64,000 nt of DNA, taken from Paraburkholderia caballeronis. GTDB lineage: Bacteria > Pseudomonadota > Gammaproteobacteria > Burkholderiales > Burkholderiaceae. Positions 1 through 7,512 of the stretch are shown piece after piece. Under the pieces are notes generated by a model. It had not been told where the DNA came from and searched no databases. It saw nothing but the letters and a program-made list of their open reading frames with translations. Position 1 is the first letter of the stretch. Every line of letters starts with the position of its first letter. The position numbers and the translations under genes are program-made. The stretch is taken from NCBI RefSeq assembly GCF_900104845.1, contig NZ_FNSR01000003.1:806001-870000 (forward strand). The letters are read 5' to 3'.

Positions 1-424
1 GGGTACTCAACTGGGTCGCGCGGCAGACGCGGATCGCGTGCGCCGCCACGCCGTCGGAGTCGCATTCGGTCAGATACGGCGGAAACAGCAGAATGCCGTC
101 CGCGCCGCTGGCTTCCGCTGCCCGGGCCTGCTCGATCGCCTGCGCGGTGCCGCCGCCCGCCGGCGCGATGACGGGCACCTTGCCCGCCACCTGTTCGACC
201 GCGGCCTTGACGACGCGATCGACCTCGGCGGACGTCAGCGAGAAAAACTCGCCGGTGCCGCCGGCAGCGAAGAGTCCCGCTACGGAATAGCTCGACAGCC
301 AGTCGAGGTTGCTGCGGTAAGCCGCTTCGTCGAACCGGTAGTCGTGGTCGAAATGGGTAACAGGGAAAGAGAGCAGCCCGGCGCTCAACGCGTCGCGCAG
401 TTCCTGTTGTGTGTATTGGCTCAT
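1..424 (-). CDS. kdgD: 5-dehydro-4-deoxyglucarate dehydratase, 5' part only (runs off the left edge)
   Basis: Member of the dihydrodipicolinate synthase / N-acetylneuraminate lyase family. The expected cytoplasmic reaction is dehydration and decarboxylation of 5-dehydro-4-deoxy-D-glucarate to alpha-ketoglutarate semialdehyde, in D-glucarate/galactarate catabolism. About 141 N-terminal residues are present and the frame stays open to base 1. Visible segments are the start [20 protein letters not shown], the TIM-barrel loop [13 protein letters not shown] (the family's GGTGE/SLT phosphate-like binding loop) and [10 protein letters not shown], where the PPY tyrosine belongs to the catalytic triad. 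The Schiff-base lysine lies beyond the edge. The start follows a GGAG about 11 bases upstream. A galactarate/altronate-type dehydratase that could supply its substrate lies at the other end of the window. Identity rests on N-terminal sequence only. Confidence 0.8.
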   Translation of the reverse strand, partial: MSQYTQQELRDALSAGLLSFPVTHFDHDYRFDEAAYRSNLDWLSSYSVAGLFAAGGTGEFFSLTSAEVDRVVKAAVEQVAGKVPVIAPAGGGTAQAIEQARAAEASGADGILLFPPYLTECDSDGVAAHAIRVCRATQLST

Positions 425-471
425 CGGCGTGATTGCTCCATCAAGAATGAGGGAGACTTTAGGAGGTAGAC

Positions 472-526
472 CGATTCACGTAAATTTCAAACAGTGAATC
501 GATCGATACCTTTCCTGGATCGATCG
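472..526. promoter_or_regulatory. Overlapping inverted repeats upstream of kdgD
   Basis: Two perfect inverted repeats sit 48-102 bases upstream of the kdgD start: CGATTCAC (472-479) with GTGAATCG (494-501), and CGATCGAT (500-507) with ATCGATCG (519-526). This is the position expected for an operator of the kdgD operon, but no regulator gene for it lies in the window. The rest of 425-810 shows no coding region I can support. Confidence 0.35.
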
Positions 527-810
527 CCGGGAAAGCCAGGAGAGGGATTACCGGTCCGGACGCGGCGCGGCATACTCATGGCGATTTTTCACCGTGGCGC
601 CGGCCACATCGAACGCTTCGACGAACATCGAGCATCTATGACGCATTCGGCCGCCGACGGCGCGACCGGCGTGTGCCTCGCTGATTACATCAGCATGCCG
701 AAGGGAAGTCGGTACCGATTGCATGCGGCCGCCCTTCCATCGACCAGACGCGACGAGCGGGATACCGCTTCGCATAACGGCATTTCCGGGGGGAAGCCAG
801 AAGCGACGCC

Positions 811-888
811 GCTCGGGTTATAACCAGACCGCGTCCGGAACGCCCTGCTGAAATGCGCTGCCGACCTGAATCCGAATCTTTCCACCAG
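811..888 (-). pseudogene. Remnant of an AraC-type helix-turn-helix
   Basis: In one minus-strand frame the residues LVERFGFRSAAHFSRAF followed by RTRSGYNPS match the second helix-turn-helix and signature of AraC/XylS regulators (xxxGFxSxxxFxRaFkrxxGxxPs). No first helix-turn-helix or ligand-binding domain can be read upstream in any frame. The preceding in-frame residues (back to 1179) are not recognisable as AraC. This is best read as the decayed 3' end of a regulator gene, with no function now. Confidence 0.4.
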
Positions 889-1168
889 TCTCAGCAGAGG
901 TAGCCACCCGGCCCCTGTCAACAGGATGCCGCGTATCTTGAGGAGCCGACGCTCCCCGACGTGCCGCTCGACGCCGCCGCGCAACAGCGCATACGGCGCC
1001 GGCCCCATCACGACGATCACCACGTCGTTGGACACAACGGCGTCGAAGTTCTCGACGATGGGCGTCGCAGAGCCGAAACGCTCCGCGATCCGCGGCCGGA
1101 TCTGCCGCCGCACTTCCTGTGCCGCTGACTCCGGCCGGTCATCGACCTCGCCGTTGTTCCACTGCCGA

Positions 1169-2485
1169 TCAATCCCCATCCGCCAGGTTCGTCTCCCTGA
1201 CCGACCACTGCGCCGCGCTCAGCCCCAATTCCGCAACCGCGCTGCGATCGAGTTCCCGCCACTGCCGCGCGACGGTGCCGAGCGTATCCTCGTCCTGTAT
1301 TTCCAGCGCTTCGGCACAGGCGAGCAATGCGCCGAGGCAACCCTCCCGCGAGATAAGCGCGCCGCGGATCGCGCAGGACACCCGAAGCTGGTCGAGCAGT
1401 TCCGGCAGATCGATCTGCAGAACCACATGCGCCAGCGACAGCATGCCGGTCAGGTACGCCTCGGCGGCAAGATCGCCGGCCGCTGCGTTGCCGGTCGCGA
1501 TGCGATGCGCCGCCAGTTCCATGAAGCGGGCTCGCGCGACGACCAGTTGAACCAGCGGATTGACCCGCAGCGGCACATCGCTGCTGCCCGCATACAGCAG
1601 CAGTTGAACCCAGCGCACCAGCCGACGCGTGCCCACGCGGGCAATCGCATCGTACAGCGTGCGCACGGCAGGAAAAGCACTGGATGCGGTGGCGTTGGCG
1701 AAACGCAGGACGTGCATCGCGATGTCCGGATGCGCCTTTAATGCCACTTCAAGCTTCTCCAGATCCGGATCGCCGTTGAGCAACGTCATCAGTTGCAGCA
1801 GCTGGCCGGACGAATTTCGCGCCTTGCGCGCGACCAGCACTTCCGGACGGGCGAAGAAATATCCCTGGAAAAGCGAGCAGCCCGCGCGACACGCGCGTTC
1901 GAATTCGCCCTGCGTCTCGACCTTTTCGGCGAGCACCGTTTTCCCGGTTCTCGTGAAACGGTTGACGAGGCGAGCCAGATCGTCCGGCACCGTTGCAGCG
2001 AGATCGATTTTGACGATGTCGACGGCCTTCAGGATCTCATCCGGAATATGCCGGTCCGGCGTGACGTCGTCGAGCGCGAGTCGATACCCGGCGTCGCGCA
2101 GCGCCCGACATCGCGCGACGAGCGAATCGTCGAACTCCACGGTTTCCAGAATTTCCAGCACGAAATCGTCCGGCGACAGCACTTCGAGCACGTCGTCGCG
2201 CAGCAGGCCGCTACCGATGTTGATATAACCGGGATGACCGTCGAGGATGCCCGCCGCGCCGAACCAGCCCAATGCGTTTTCCAGCACCTGGGCGCTCGCC
2301 TGCCGATCATCGGTCACGCGTGCGGCATTCGTCCAGTTCTGCCTGAACAGCAGTTCGTAAGCCGAAAGTCTCCCCATTCGATCGAGGATCGGTTGCCGCC
2401 CCAGGTAGATGTCCGCAACCAGCGTGGGATGGACCTCCGCCGGTTGCGCATCGAGCCGGATTATCGGCGCGCCCCGTCTTTTCAT
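1169..2485 (-). CDS. EAL-HDOD signalling protein (YuxH-like), probably catalytically inactive
   Basis: Cytoplasmic signalling protein of 438 residues. It has an N-terminal EAL-like domain (about residues 25-230; IYLGRQPILDRMGRLSAYELLFR, then FVLEILETVEFDD, ALDDV, VDIVKIDL, LAEKVET and GYFFARP) followed by an HDOD domain (about 235-405, from LLQLMTLLNGDPDLEKLE). The EAL signature is replaced by ELLFR and the DDFG loop by DDVTPD, so c-di-GMP hydrolysis is unlikely. This is usual for EAL-HDOD hybrids, which act as adaptors in motility, adhesion or stress signalling. The start is supported by GGAAGGA a few bases upstream. It stands alone; no partner gene is adjacent. Confidence 0.85.
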   Translation of the reverse strand: MKRRGAPIIRLDAQPAEVHPTLVADIYLGRQPILDRMGRLSAYELLFRQNWTNAARVTDDRQASAQVLENALGWFGAAGILDGHPGYINIGSGLLRDDVLEVLSPDDFVLEILETVEFDDSLVARCRALRDAGYRLALDDVTPDRHIPDEILKAVDIVKIDLAATVPDDLARLVNRFTRTGKTVLAEKVETQGEFERACRAGCSLFQGYFFARPEVLVARKARNSSGQLLQLMTLLNGDPDLEKLEVALKAHPDIAMHVLRFANATASSAFPAVRTLYDAIARVGTRRLVRWVQLLLYAGSSDVPLRVNPLVQLVVARARFMELAAHRIATGNAAAGDLAAEAYLTGMLSLAHVVLQIDLPELLDQLRVSCAIRGALISREGCLGALLACAEALEIQDEDTLGTVARQWRELDRSAVAELGLSAAQWSVRETNLADGD

Positions 2486-2775
2486 CTTTGAATCCTTCCC
2501 CCTGATAAAACCCAGCTTATATGTTGTTCTGAAGTTCTACGATCCTGCCGAACGGAAACGCGCGCTCGTCCGGCGACCAGGGAAGCAGGCGATCGGCCCA
2601 GGGCGTCGCCTGGTCAGCACGCGCCGCACGGACACCCGCCCATCTTTCAAATCTTGATCCGGGTTTCCCTGGCTATGGTCTGCTAACCATCATAACGGAA
2701 ACCAGATGACAACTTTAAATTGCGCCTTCGACGCAAACGTTTTCTCAGGATTGGCGATCAATAAAAGAACGGGAT

Positions 2776-3006
2776 TTACGGTATCGATTTATCCGGCGGT
2801 GGAGCGATGGGCGTCGTTGAAAGCAATTCCCCGATCAACAGCCGCGCGGCAACGGGCAGCGCATCGGGGTCCCGGCACACGATCTGCAGCGACCGCTCGA
2901 CCCACGGCTCGTCCAGCCTGATCTTGACGAGACCCGGCGTCGCGTCCGGAATGCCGATCTCCGGCAGCAGTCCGATGCCGAGCCCCGCCGCGACCACCTC
3001 CCGCCC
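2776..3006 (-). pseudogene. 3' remnant of a LysR-family regulator
   Basis: About 77 residues from GREVVAAGLGIGLLPE through LVKIRLDEPW to DALPVAARLLIGELL match the last third of a LysR substrate-binding domain (the GxGIxxLP strand and the closing helix). The winged-helix N-terminus and first half of the effector domain are missing, and the upstream reading frame becomes non-LysR at about 3006. It is a truncated, non-functional gene. Bases 2486-2775 hold nothing I can identify. Confidence 0.5.
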
Positions 3007-3239
3007 AACCCGAGCTTTTCCATCGCCTCGTGCGCGTCGATCACCATCATCGCGATTTCGCCGACCGTGATCCGCAGGCTCGTCGCGCGCGAGCGCATGT
3101 GTTCGTACGCTTCGTTTTCGCCGAGCCGCTGTGAGTCGATCAGGATGGGTGCGGCCTTTTCGATGTGCCGCCGCGCCTTGATCGCTTCTTCCAGCCTGGC
3201 GAGCTTGCTGTTCAGCCGTGGCTGATAACCCGACGACGC
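3003..3239 (-). pseudogene. Remnant of an ANTAR-domain (NasT-like) response regulator
   Basis: In the frame shifted from the LysR remnant, residues read LARLEEAIKARRHIEKAAPI, then LIDSQRLGENEAYEHMRSRA and VGEIAMMVIDA. This matches the ANTAR RNA-binding fold (xxAlxxRxxIexAkGiLmxxxglxexeAyxxLRxxAxxxxxxvxeiAxxvi). The normal AKGiLM has become AAPILI. No receiver domain is readable: the frame meets a TGA about 20 codons upstream and runs into the LysR fragment downstream. It looks like a deletion junction between two regulator genes. Confidence 0.5.
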
Positions 3240-3356
3240 GCGCGAGCACGGGCGTGCTCAGGATTCCCGTCGAGCGATACGGCTCCGTGGTGAAGCCGTG
3301 AGCATCGATGGATTTTCGATGAGCGACCGCATCGGCGCCGCTACCCGCTGCCGATA

Positions 3357-4223
3357 TCACTCGAAAGCCATCCGGTTTCTCTCGACGAACTCCGCCACCG
3401 ACTCCGGTTCGCGGCCGATGATCGCCGCCACGATATCGTTGGTGCCGGCCATATGACCGGCCTCGTGCGCGTCGGTGATCCCATGGAGATGCTGCGCGCC
3501 AAACGGAAACTCGCCGCCGAATACGGTCCGAACCCATTCTTCCGGTGCGATCTGCTTGTAGCGCACCGCCTTGCCTAGCGTCCGTGCGACGATTTCCGCG
3601 ATCTGCGGCGGGGTAAGCTCGACCGGCCCGAGAAGCGGATAGGTTTTCCCGATGTGCGCGGCCGGGTCAGCGAGGATCGCCGCGATGACTTCGCCCTGAT
3701 CGCGAGCGGAGATCGGCGCGAAACGGCCGGTGGGGCCGAACGGTACGCCGTATTCACCATCGCGGATCTTGCCGCGCGTGTAGAGCAGCCATTCGTTGAA
3801 CGCCGTCGGTCTCAGATGCGTGACGGGCACGCCGCTCCGGTCGAAAACCTGTTCCGCGAGCCAGTGCTGAAGCGCCGACTCGCTTCTTGCGTCCGCGCGG
3901 GCTGTCCGCTGCGATATGTTCACGACGTATTCGACGTCCTCTTCCCGTGCGGCCTGCGCGAAATGCACCGTCGCCTGCACGATGCCGGGAAACACCGGAT
4001 AACAGAAATACGCTCGCTGGACGCCGTTGAACGCGCGCTGAACGGAGCGGAAGTCGAGGAAGTCGCCGGTGACGATCTCCGCGCCCTGCGCGGCGAGTTT
4101 CTTCGTCCGCTCGTCGTTCGTGCGAACGAGCGCCCGCACGGAAAAACCCCTGTCCAGCAGAAGCGACGCGGCCACGCTTCCGGTCGAACCCGTGGCGCCG
4201 GAGATGAGAATGGTCGGTTTCAT
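3357..4223 (-). CDS. NmrA-like NAD(P)-binding protein (atypical SDR / QOR2-like)
   Basis: Protein of 288 residues with an N-terminal Rossmann motif GATGSTGSVAASLLLDRG (residues about 9-26) and the NmrA pattern of VTGDFLD-like and HLRPTAFNEW segments. Family members are NAD(P)H:quinone oxidoreductases or NADP-sensing regulators; no classical SDR Tyr-x3-Lys is evident. The start is well supported by AAGGAG seven bases upstream. It lies 84 bases downstream of the MAPEG gene stop region on the same strand, and the two may be co-transcribed. The substrate cannot be told from sequence. Confidence 0.8.
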   Translation of the reverse strand: MKPTILISGATGSTGSVAASLLLDRGFSVRALVRTNDERTKKLAAQGAEIVTGDFLDFRSVQRAFNGVQRAYFCYPVFPGIVQATVHFAQAAREEDVEYVVNISQRTARADARSESALQHWLAEQVFDRSGVPVTHLRPTAFNEWLLYTRGKIRDGEYGVPFGPTGRFAPISARDQGEVIAAILADPAAHIGKTYPLLGPVELTPPQIAEIVARTLGKAVRYKQIAPEEWVRTVFGGEFPFGAQHLHGITDAHEAGHMAGTNDIVAAIIGREPESVAEFVERNRMAFE

Positions 4224-4307
4224 GAAATTCTCCTTCGATTAGCCATCTTGATTAAATCCGGCCGCCGAACGAACGGCGTTTCATCCGAGCGGCCGTAAAA
4301 CGGTGCG

Positions 4308-4712
4308 TCACGCGTGGCCGAGCAAGACCGCCGCGATGACCAGCGTCGCGCCGACGCCGGTGACGAAAGCCAGTGTCCGGACAACCGGAATGCCGGACGC
4401 GTAGGCGATGTAGTGGACGATCCGCGCGCCGAGATAGGTCTTGCAGGCCAGGATCGTGGCCGGCGTGCTCACGCCGGTCAGCGCGAGCACGATCACCAGC
4501 GGAGCGAACACCGCGAGGTTCTCCACCGCGTTGGCGTGCGCGCGCCGCGCCCGTTCGGCCCAGGCCGGGTCGGGCGGGAACGCGGGATCGGGATTGGCGA
4601 GCGTCCTGCCGACTCCGCGCGTCGCGATTCTCGCGAGTATGTAGGGGACCCACATCAGCACTGTCGCTACCGCTACGATGACCAGGATGCAGGATTCGGG
4701 GGTGAGCTTCAT
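4308..4712 (-). CDS. MAPEG-family integral membrane protein
   Basis: Small inner-membrane protein of 134 residues with four predicted helices (ILVIVAVATVLMWVPYILA; NLAVFAPLVIVLALTGV; a third around YLGARIVHYIAYASGIPVV; and FVTGVGATLVIAAVLLG). The family's conserved RAhaNxxENlxxFa motif appears as RRAHANAVENLAVFA, and ARIVHYIAY is also typical. MAPEG proteins relate to microsomal glutathione transferases; bacterial ones are mostly uncharacterised. The start at 4712 is chosen over an in-frame upstream one because GGAGG lies just ahead of it and the extra N-terminus would be Arg-rich and unlike the family. Confidence 0.85.
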   Translation of the reverse strand: MKLTPESCILVIVAVATVLMWVPYILARIATRGVGRTLANPDPAFPPDPAWAERARRAHANAVENLAVFAPLVIVLALTGVSTPATILACKTYLGARIVHYIAYASGIPVVRTLAFVTGVGATLVIAAVLLGHA

Positions 4713-4739
4713 GATGGTTACCTCCTGTTGGGCAGCGAG

Positions 4740-4772
4740 TTTCACGCGGGTTTCGCGCGGGTTTCGCGCGTA
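4740..4772. repeat. Three 11-bp direct repeats upstream of the MAPEG gene
   Basis: Three consecutive near-identical 11-mers read TTTCACGCGGG, TTTCGCGCGGG and TTTCGCGCGTA. They start 28 bases upstream of the MAPEG start. An 11-bp period places each copy on nearly the same face of the helix, as expected for an iterated protein-binding site, but slippage in GC-rich DNA is an equal alternative. Confidence 0.4.
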
Positions 4773-4914
4773 ACGGGCGGCTCTTCGTTCAGCCAAACGA
4801 AGAGCCCGCGCGACGAAGCCTTCCCGCTACCCGTGCCGGGTTGCGACGCTGCGATGAACACCGTCGGCGCCGCCGATGAAAAACGAAACGTTCATCGACG
4901 ACGCCTCTCGCCGC

Positions 4915-5208
4915 TTATTGCCCCTGGATCAGCAGACCCAGCGGCGCGAGCGGGCCAACGTGCATCAGTTCGTACTGCGCGTATCCGCCGGACGTGAGCG
5001 GCAGCGCGTCGACGGCCGCCTTCGCCTCGTCGATCGACTCGACGTCCATCAGGAAAATCACGCCCGGCTTGTCCTGGCGGAACCAGAACTGCTCGATCTT
5101 GCCGTCCAGATAGAGCTTGAGCGTGGCAGGCACTTCGCCCGGCATGATCTGCTGCTTTTGTTCCGGCGACAGGGGCTTGACGATCGATGCGACGGCTAAA
5201 ACTTTCAT
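4915..5208 (-). CDS. Small YciI / muconolactone-isomerase-like alpha-beta barrel protein
   Basis: Protein of 97 residues, MKVLAVASIVKPLSPEQKQQ to the C-terminal LAPLGLLIQGQ. The pattern is of a dimeric ferredoxin-like alpha-beta barrel: a first strand MKVLAVASI, an amphipathic helix, the strand KIEQFWFRQDKPGVIFLMD, then SIDEAKAAVDALPLTSGG. This shape is shared by muconolactone isomerase and YciI-like proteins; no catalytic residue can be assigned. The start at 5208 is fixed by AAGGAG six bases upstream. It is divergent from the GlxA-type regulator across 109 bases containing a palindrome, so it is a likely target of that regulator. Confidence 0.75.
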   Translation of the reverse strand: MKVLAVASIVKPLSPEQKQQIMPGEVPATLKLYLDGKIEQFWFRQDKPGVIFLMDVESIDEAKAAVDALPLTSGGYAQYELMHVGPLAPLGLLIQGQ

Positions 5209-5282
5209 GGTGATCTCCTTGATCGAGTTCATTGCGTTGTGCAACGGAAGAGCACTGTAGCGTTCGCGGGCAAAAATATGTA

Positions 5283-5298
5283 TTGTCACAAGTGACAA
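5283..5298. promoter_or_regulatory. Palindromic operator candidate between divergent genes
   Basis: TTGTCACAAGTGACAA has perfect 7-bp arms (TTGTCAC / GTGACAA) around AA. It lies in the 109-base divergent intergenic region, 19 bases upstream of the GlxA-like regulator gene and 75 bases upstream of the YciI-like gene. Position and symmetry suggest a transcription-factor site, probably for the adjacent regulator, although AraC-type proteins more often use direct repeats. Confidence 0.5.
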
Positions 5299-5317
5299 CT
5301 TTAGAGTCATTTACGCC

Positions 5318-6283
5318 ATGCGCATCGTCGTACTCGCTCTCGATGGACTGTTCGACACCGGCCTCGCGGTGACGCTCGATGCGCTCACCGCCGCGAACGG
5401 GCTCGCGTCCCGCCTGATGGGCGGCACACCTCGTTTCGAGGTATCGACCGTCGGCGTGCGCAAAAGAGTCCGGTCCGGCCAGGGCTTCACGATTCCCGTG
5501 CAAGCCATCACGCCCGATCTGAAGCCGGATTGGGTGATCGTTCCGGCGCTCGGCGCGACGACGCCGGAGCTGCTGCTTCCCGCCCTCGAACGGGCGGACG
5601 TGAAGCGCGCCGTCGCGCAGTTGCAGGCATGGCACCGCGAAGGCGCACGGATTGCCGCTTCGTGCATCGGCACGTTCCTGCTGGCGGAGGCGGGCCTTCT
5701 CGACGATCGGCCGGCGACGACGACCTGGTCGCTTGCGCCGCTGTTCCGGCAGCGTTATCCGCGTGTGTCGCTGGACGAATCGCGGATGCTCGTGCCGACG
5801 CACATCGGCGTGACCGCCGGCGCCGCGATGGGGCATCTCGATCTCGCGCTGTGGCTGATACGCACCGCGAGCCCGGAACTGGCGGCCCTCGTTTCGCGTT
5901 ATCTGCTGGCCGACATTCGTTCTGCGCAGGCGCCGTATGTCATTCCGAACCATCTGGCGCAGGCCGATCCGTTGATCCAGCAATTCGAACGATGGGCGCG
6001 CGATCATCTGAAGAACGGGTTTTCGCTGCAGGAAGCGGCCGGCGCGCTGGCCACCAGCACGCGGACGCTGCAACGCCGTTGCCAGGAAGTCCTCGGCAAA
6101 TCGCCGCTGAGCTACTTCCAGGATTTGCGCGTCGAACGCGCGCAATCGCTTCTTCACGGCAGCGGACTTGACATCGAAGCGATCGCCGCCGAAGTCGGCT
6201 ATGAGGACGGTGCAACGCTGCGCACGCTGTTGCGCCAGCGGCTCGGCCGCGGCGTGCGCGATCTGCGCGTCGAGCTGCTTTGA
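5318..6283 (+). CDS. GlxA-type transcriptional regulator (DJ-1/PfpI domain + AraC helix-turn-helix)
   Basis: Protein of 321 residues. Residues 1-180 form a DJ-1/PfpI-like amidotransferase fold with the nucleophile-elbow segment AASCIGTFLLAEAGLL; residues about 215-315 form an AraC C-terminal domain with RTLQRRCQEVLGKSPLSYFQ and the second helix around IEAIAAEVGYEDGATLRTLL. Family members act as cytoplasmic activators responding to small nitrogenous or other metabolites. The divergent YciI-like gene and the palindrome at 5283-5298 are its likely target region. The start is the first ATG after the palindrome; no strong Shine-Dalgarno is visible. Confidence 0.9.
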   Translation: MRIVVLALDGLFDTGLAVTLDALTAANGLASRLMGGTPRFEVSTVGVRKRVRSGQGFTIPVQAITPDLKPDWVIVPALGATTPELLLPALERADVKRAVAQLQAWHREGARIAASCIGTFLLAEAGLLDDRPATTTWSLAPLFRQRYPRVSLDESRMLVPTHIGVTAGAAMGHLDLALWLIRTASPELAALVSRYLLADIRSAQAPYVIPNHLAQADPLIQQFERWARDHLKNGFSLQEAAGALATSTRTLQRRCQEVLGKSPLSYFQDLRVERAQSLLHGSGLDIEAIAAEVGYEDGATLRTLLRQRLGRGVRDLRVELL

Positions 6284-6493
6284 CGTGCCGGGTCCCGGCT
6301 CCGCGCGATGGCGGCGCGAATTCCAGTCGAGTCCCGTTGCCATGTCGGGCCGCCCTTTTTTCAACGCCAGGCAAGGCACGACGGCCGTCCGCTGGCGTAA
6401 ACGGCTGCGAAGCTGGCGGGTATGACGCTGGGGCCTGTCGCGTTCCGGGATTAGACTCTGCATCGTGCATCGCACGGCGAACGGGAGGAAACC

Positions 6494-7324
6494 ATGGCTG
6501 ACGCAGCGGAGAACGCACAACACTACGAACCGGAAGGCCTGCTGGAACGCCTGAAACTTGCGCTGGCCACGATGGGGCGCGACCGCGGGCGTCTCGGCCC
6601 GGAGGATCTCGCACCGCTGGATCAGTTCCATTCTCGCGGACTGGACGCGACGATCGAACTCGCACAGGCGCTCGCGCTGGACGACTCGACGCGCGTGGTG
6701 GACATCGGCTCGGGCCTCGGCGGACCCTCCCGTTATCTGGCGGAGACCTACGGGTGCACGGTGCGCGGCATCGACCTCAGTCCACCGTTCGTCGAGGCGG
6801 CGACGTTCCTCGCGGAACGGGCGGGACTGTCCGGCAAGGTCGCCTATCAGTGCGCGGATGCGCTCGATCTGCCGTTCGACGACGAGTCGTTCGACGTTGC
6901 ATGGACGCAGCACGTCGCGATGAACATCGCGGACCGCGCGGCGCTTTATCGCGAAACGTCCCGCGTGCTGCGGCCGGGAGGCCGCTTTGCGATCTTCGAT
7001 GTCGTCGCGGCATCCGATGCGCCTCTGCATTACCCGGTGCCGTGGGCGCGCGGGCCGGAAGCGAGTTTTCTCGTTAGCGCGCAGCAGATGGACCGTCTGC
7101 TGACGGAGCAAGGGTTCCGGTCCCTCTCGCAGGTCGACAGCACGCAGGCCGGCATCGCCTGGTTTGCCGAACGGCAAAAGGCTCGCGCCGGACAATCGGA
7201 GCCGCCGGTGCTGGGCCTCCCTCTCGCGATGGGTCCGGGCTTCGGCGAAATGACGGCCAATCTCGCGCGCAACTTGCGCGAGGGACGCGCGGCGCTGGTT
7301 CAGGCCATTTACGAAAAGTCCTGA
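6494..7324 (+). CDS. SAM-dependent methyltransferase, class I
   Basis: Protein of 276 residues with the SAM-binding motif VVDIGSGLGGPSRYLA (residues about 69-84), the acidic loop GIDLSP, motif II DLPFDDESFDVAWTQHV and post-motif SRVLRPGGRFAIFDVV. This arrangement matches the glycine/sarcosine/dimethylglycine and sterol-type small-molecule N/C-methyltransferases; the substrate is not determinable. The start is preceded by GGGAGGAAA at ideal spacing. It stands alone, 210 bases after the GlxA-type gene on the same strand. Confidence 0.88.
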   Translation: MADAAENAQHYEPEGLLERLKLALATMGRDRGRLGPEDLAPLDQFHSRGLDATIELAQALALDDSTRVVDIGSGLGGPSRYLAETYGCTVRGIDLSPPFVEAATFLAERAGLSGKVAYQCADALDLPFDDESFDVAWTQHVAMNIADRAALYRETSRVLRPGGRFAIFDVVAASDAPLHYPVPWARGPEASFLVSAQQMDRLLTEQGFRSLSQVDSTQAGIAWFAERQKARAGQSEPPVLGLPLAMGPGFGEMTANLARNLREGRAALVQAIYEKS

Positions 7325-7512
7325 CCGAGGCGGGACGCCCCGTGACCGGGCCGCGCGAATCCGGCATCGGCAGAAACGTCGGGCCGAACCCGAGACGATC
7401 GTTTAACTGAAGCGGGCAGCTTCACGCGCGTCAGCGGGATACGGCCAGTGAAGGATGGTTTCAAAAGGCGAGCCCGCATGAGAAGGGTATTCAGCGCGTG
7501 CTCACCGCGGAC

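Noticed and set aside
2706..2921. 71-codon plus-strand frame near the LysR remnant
   Set aside because: Its second half lies antisense to the LysR fragment and its first half has no ribosome site or similarity.
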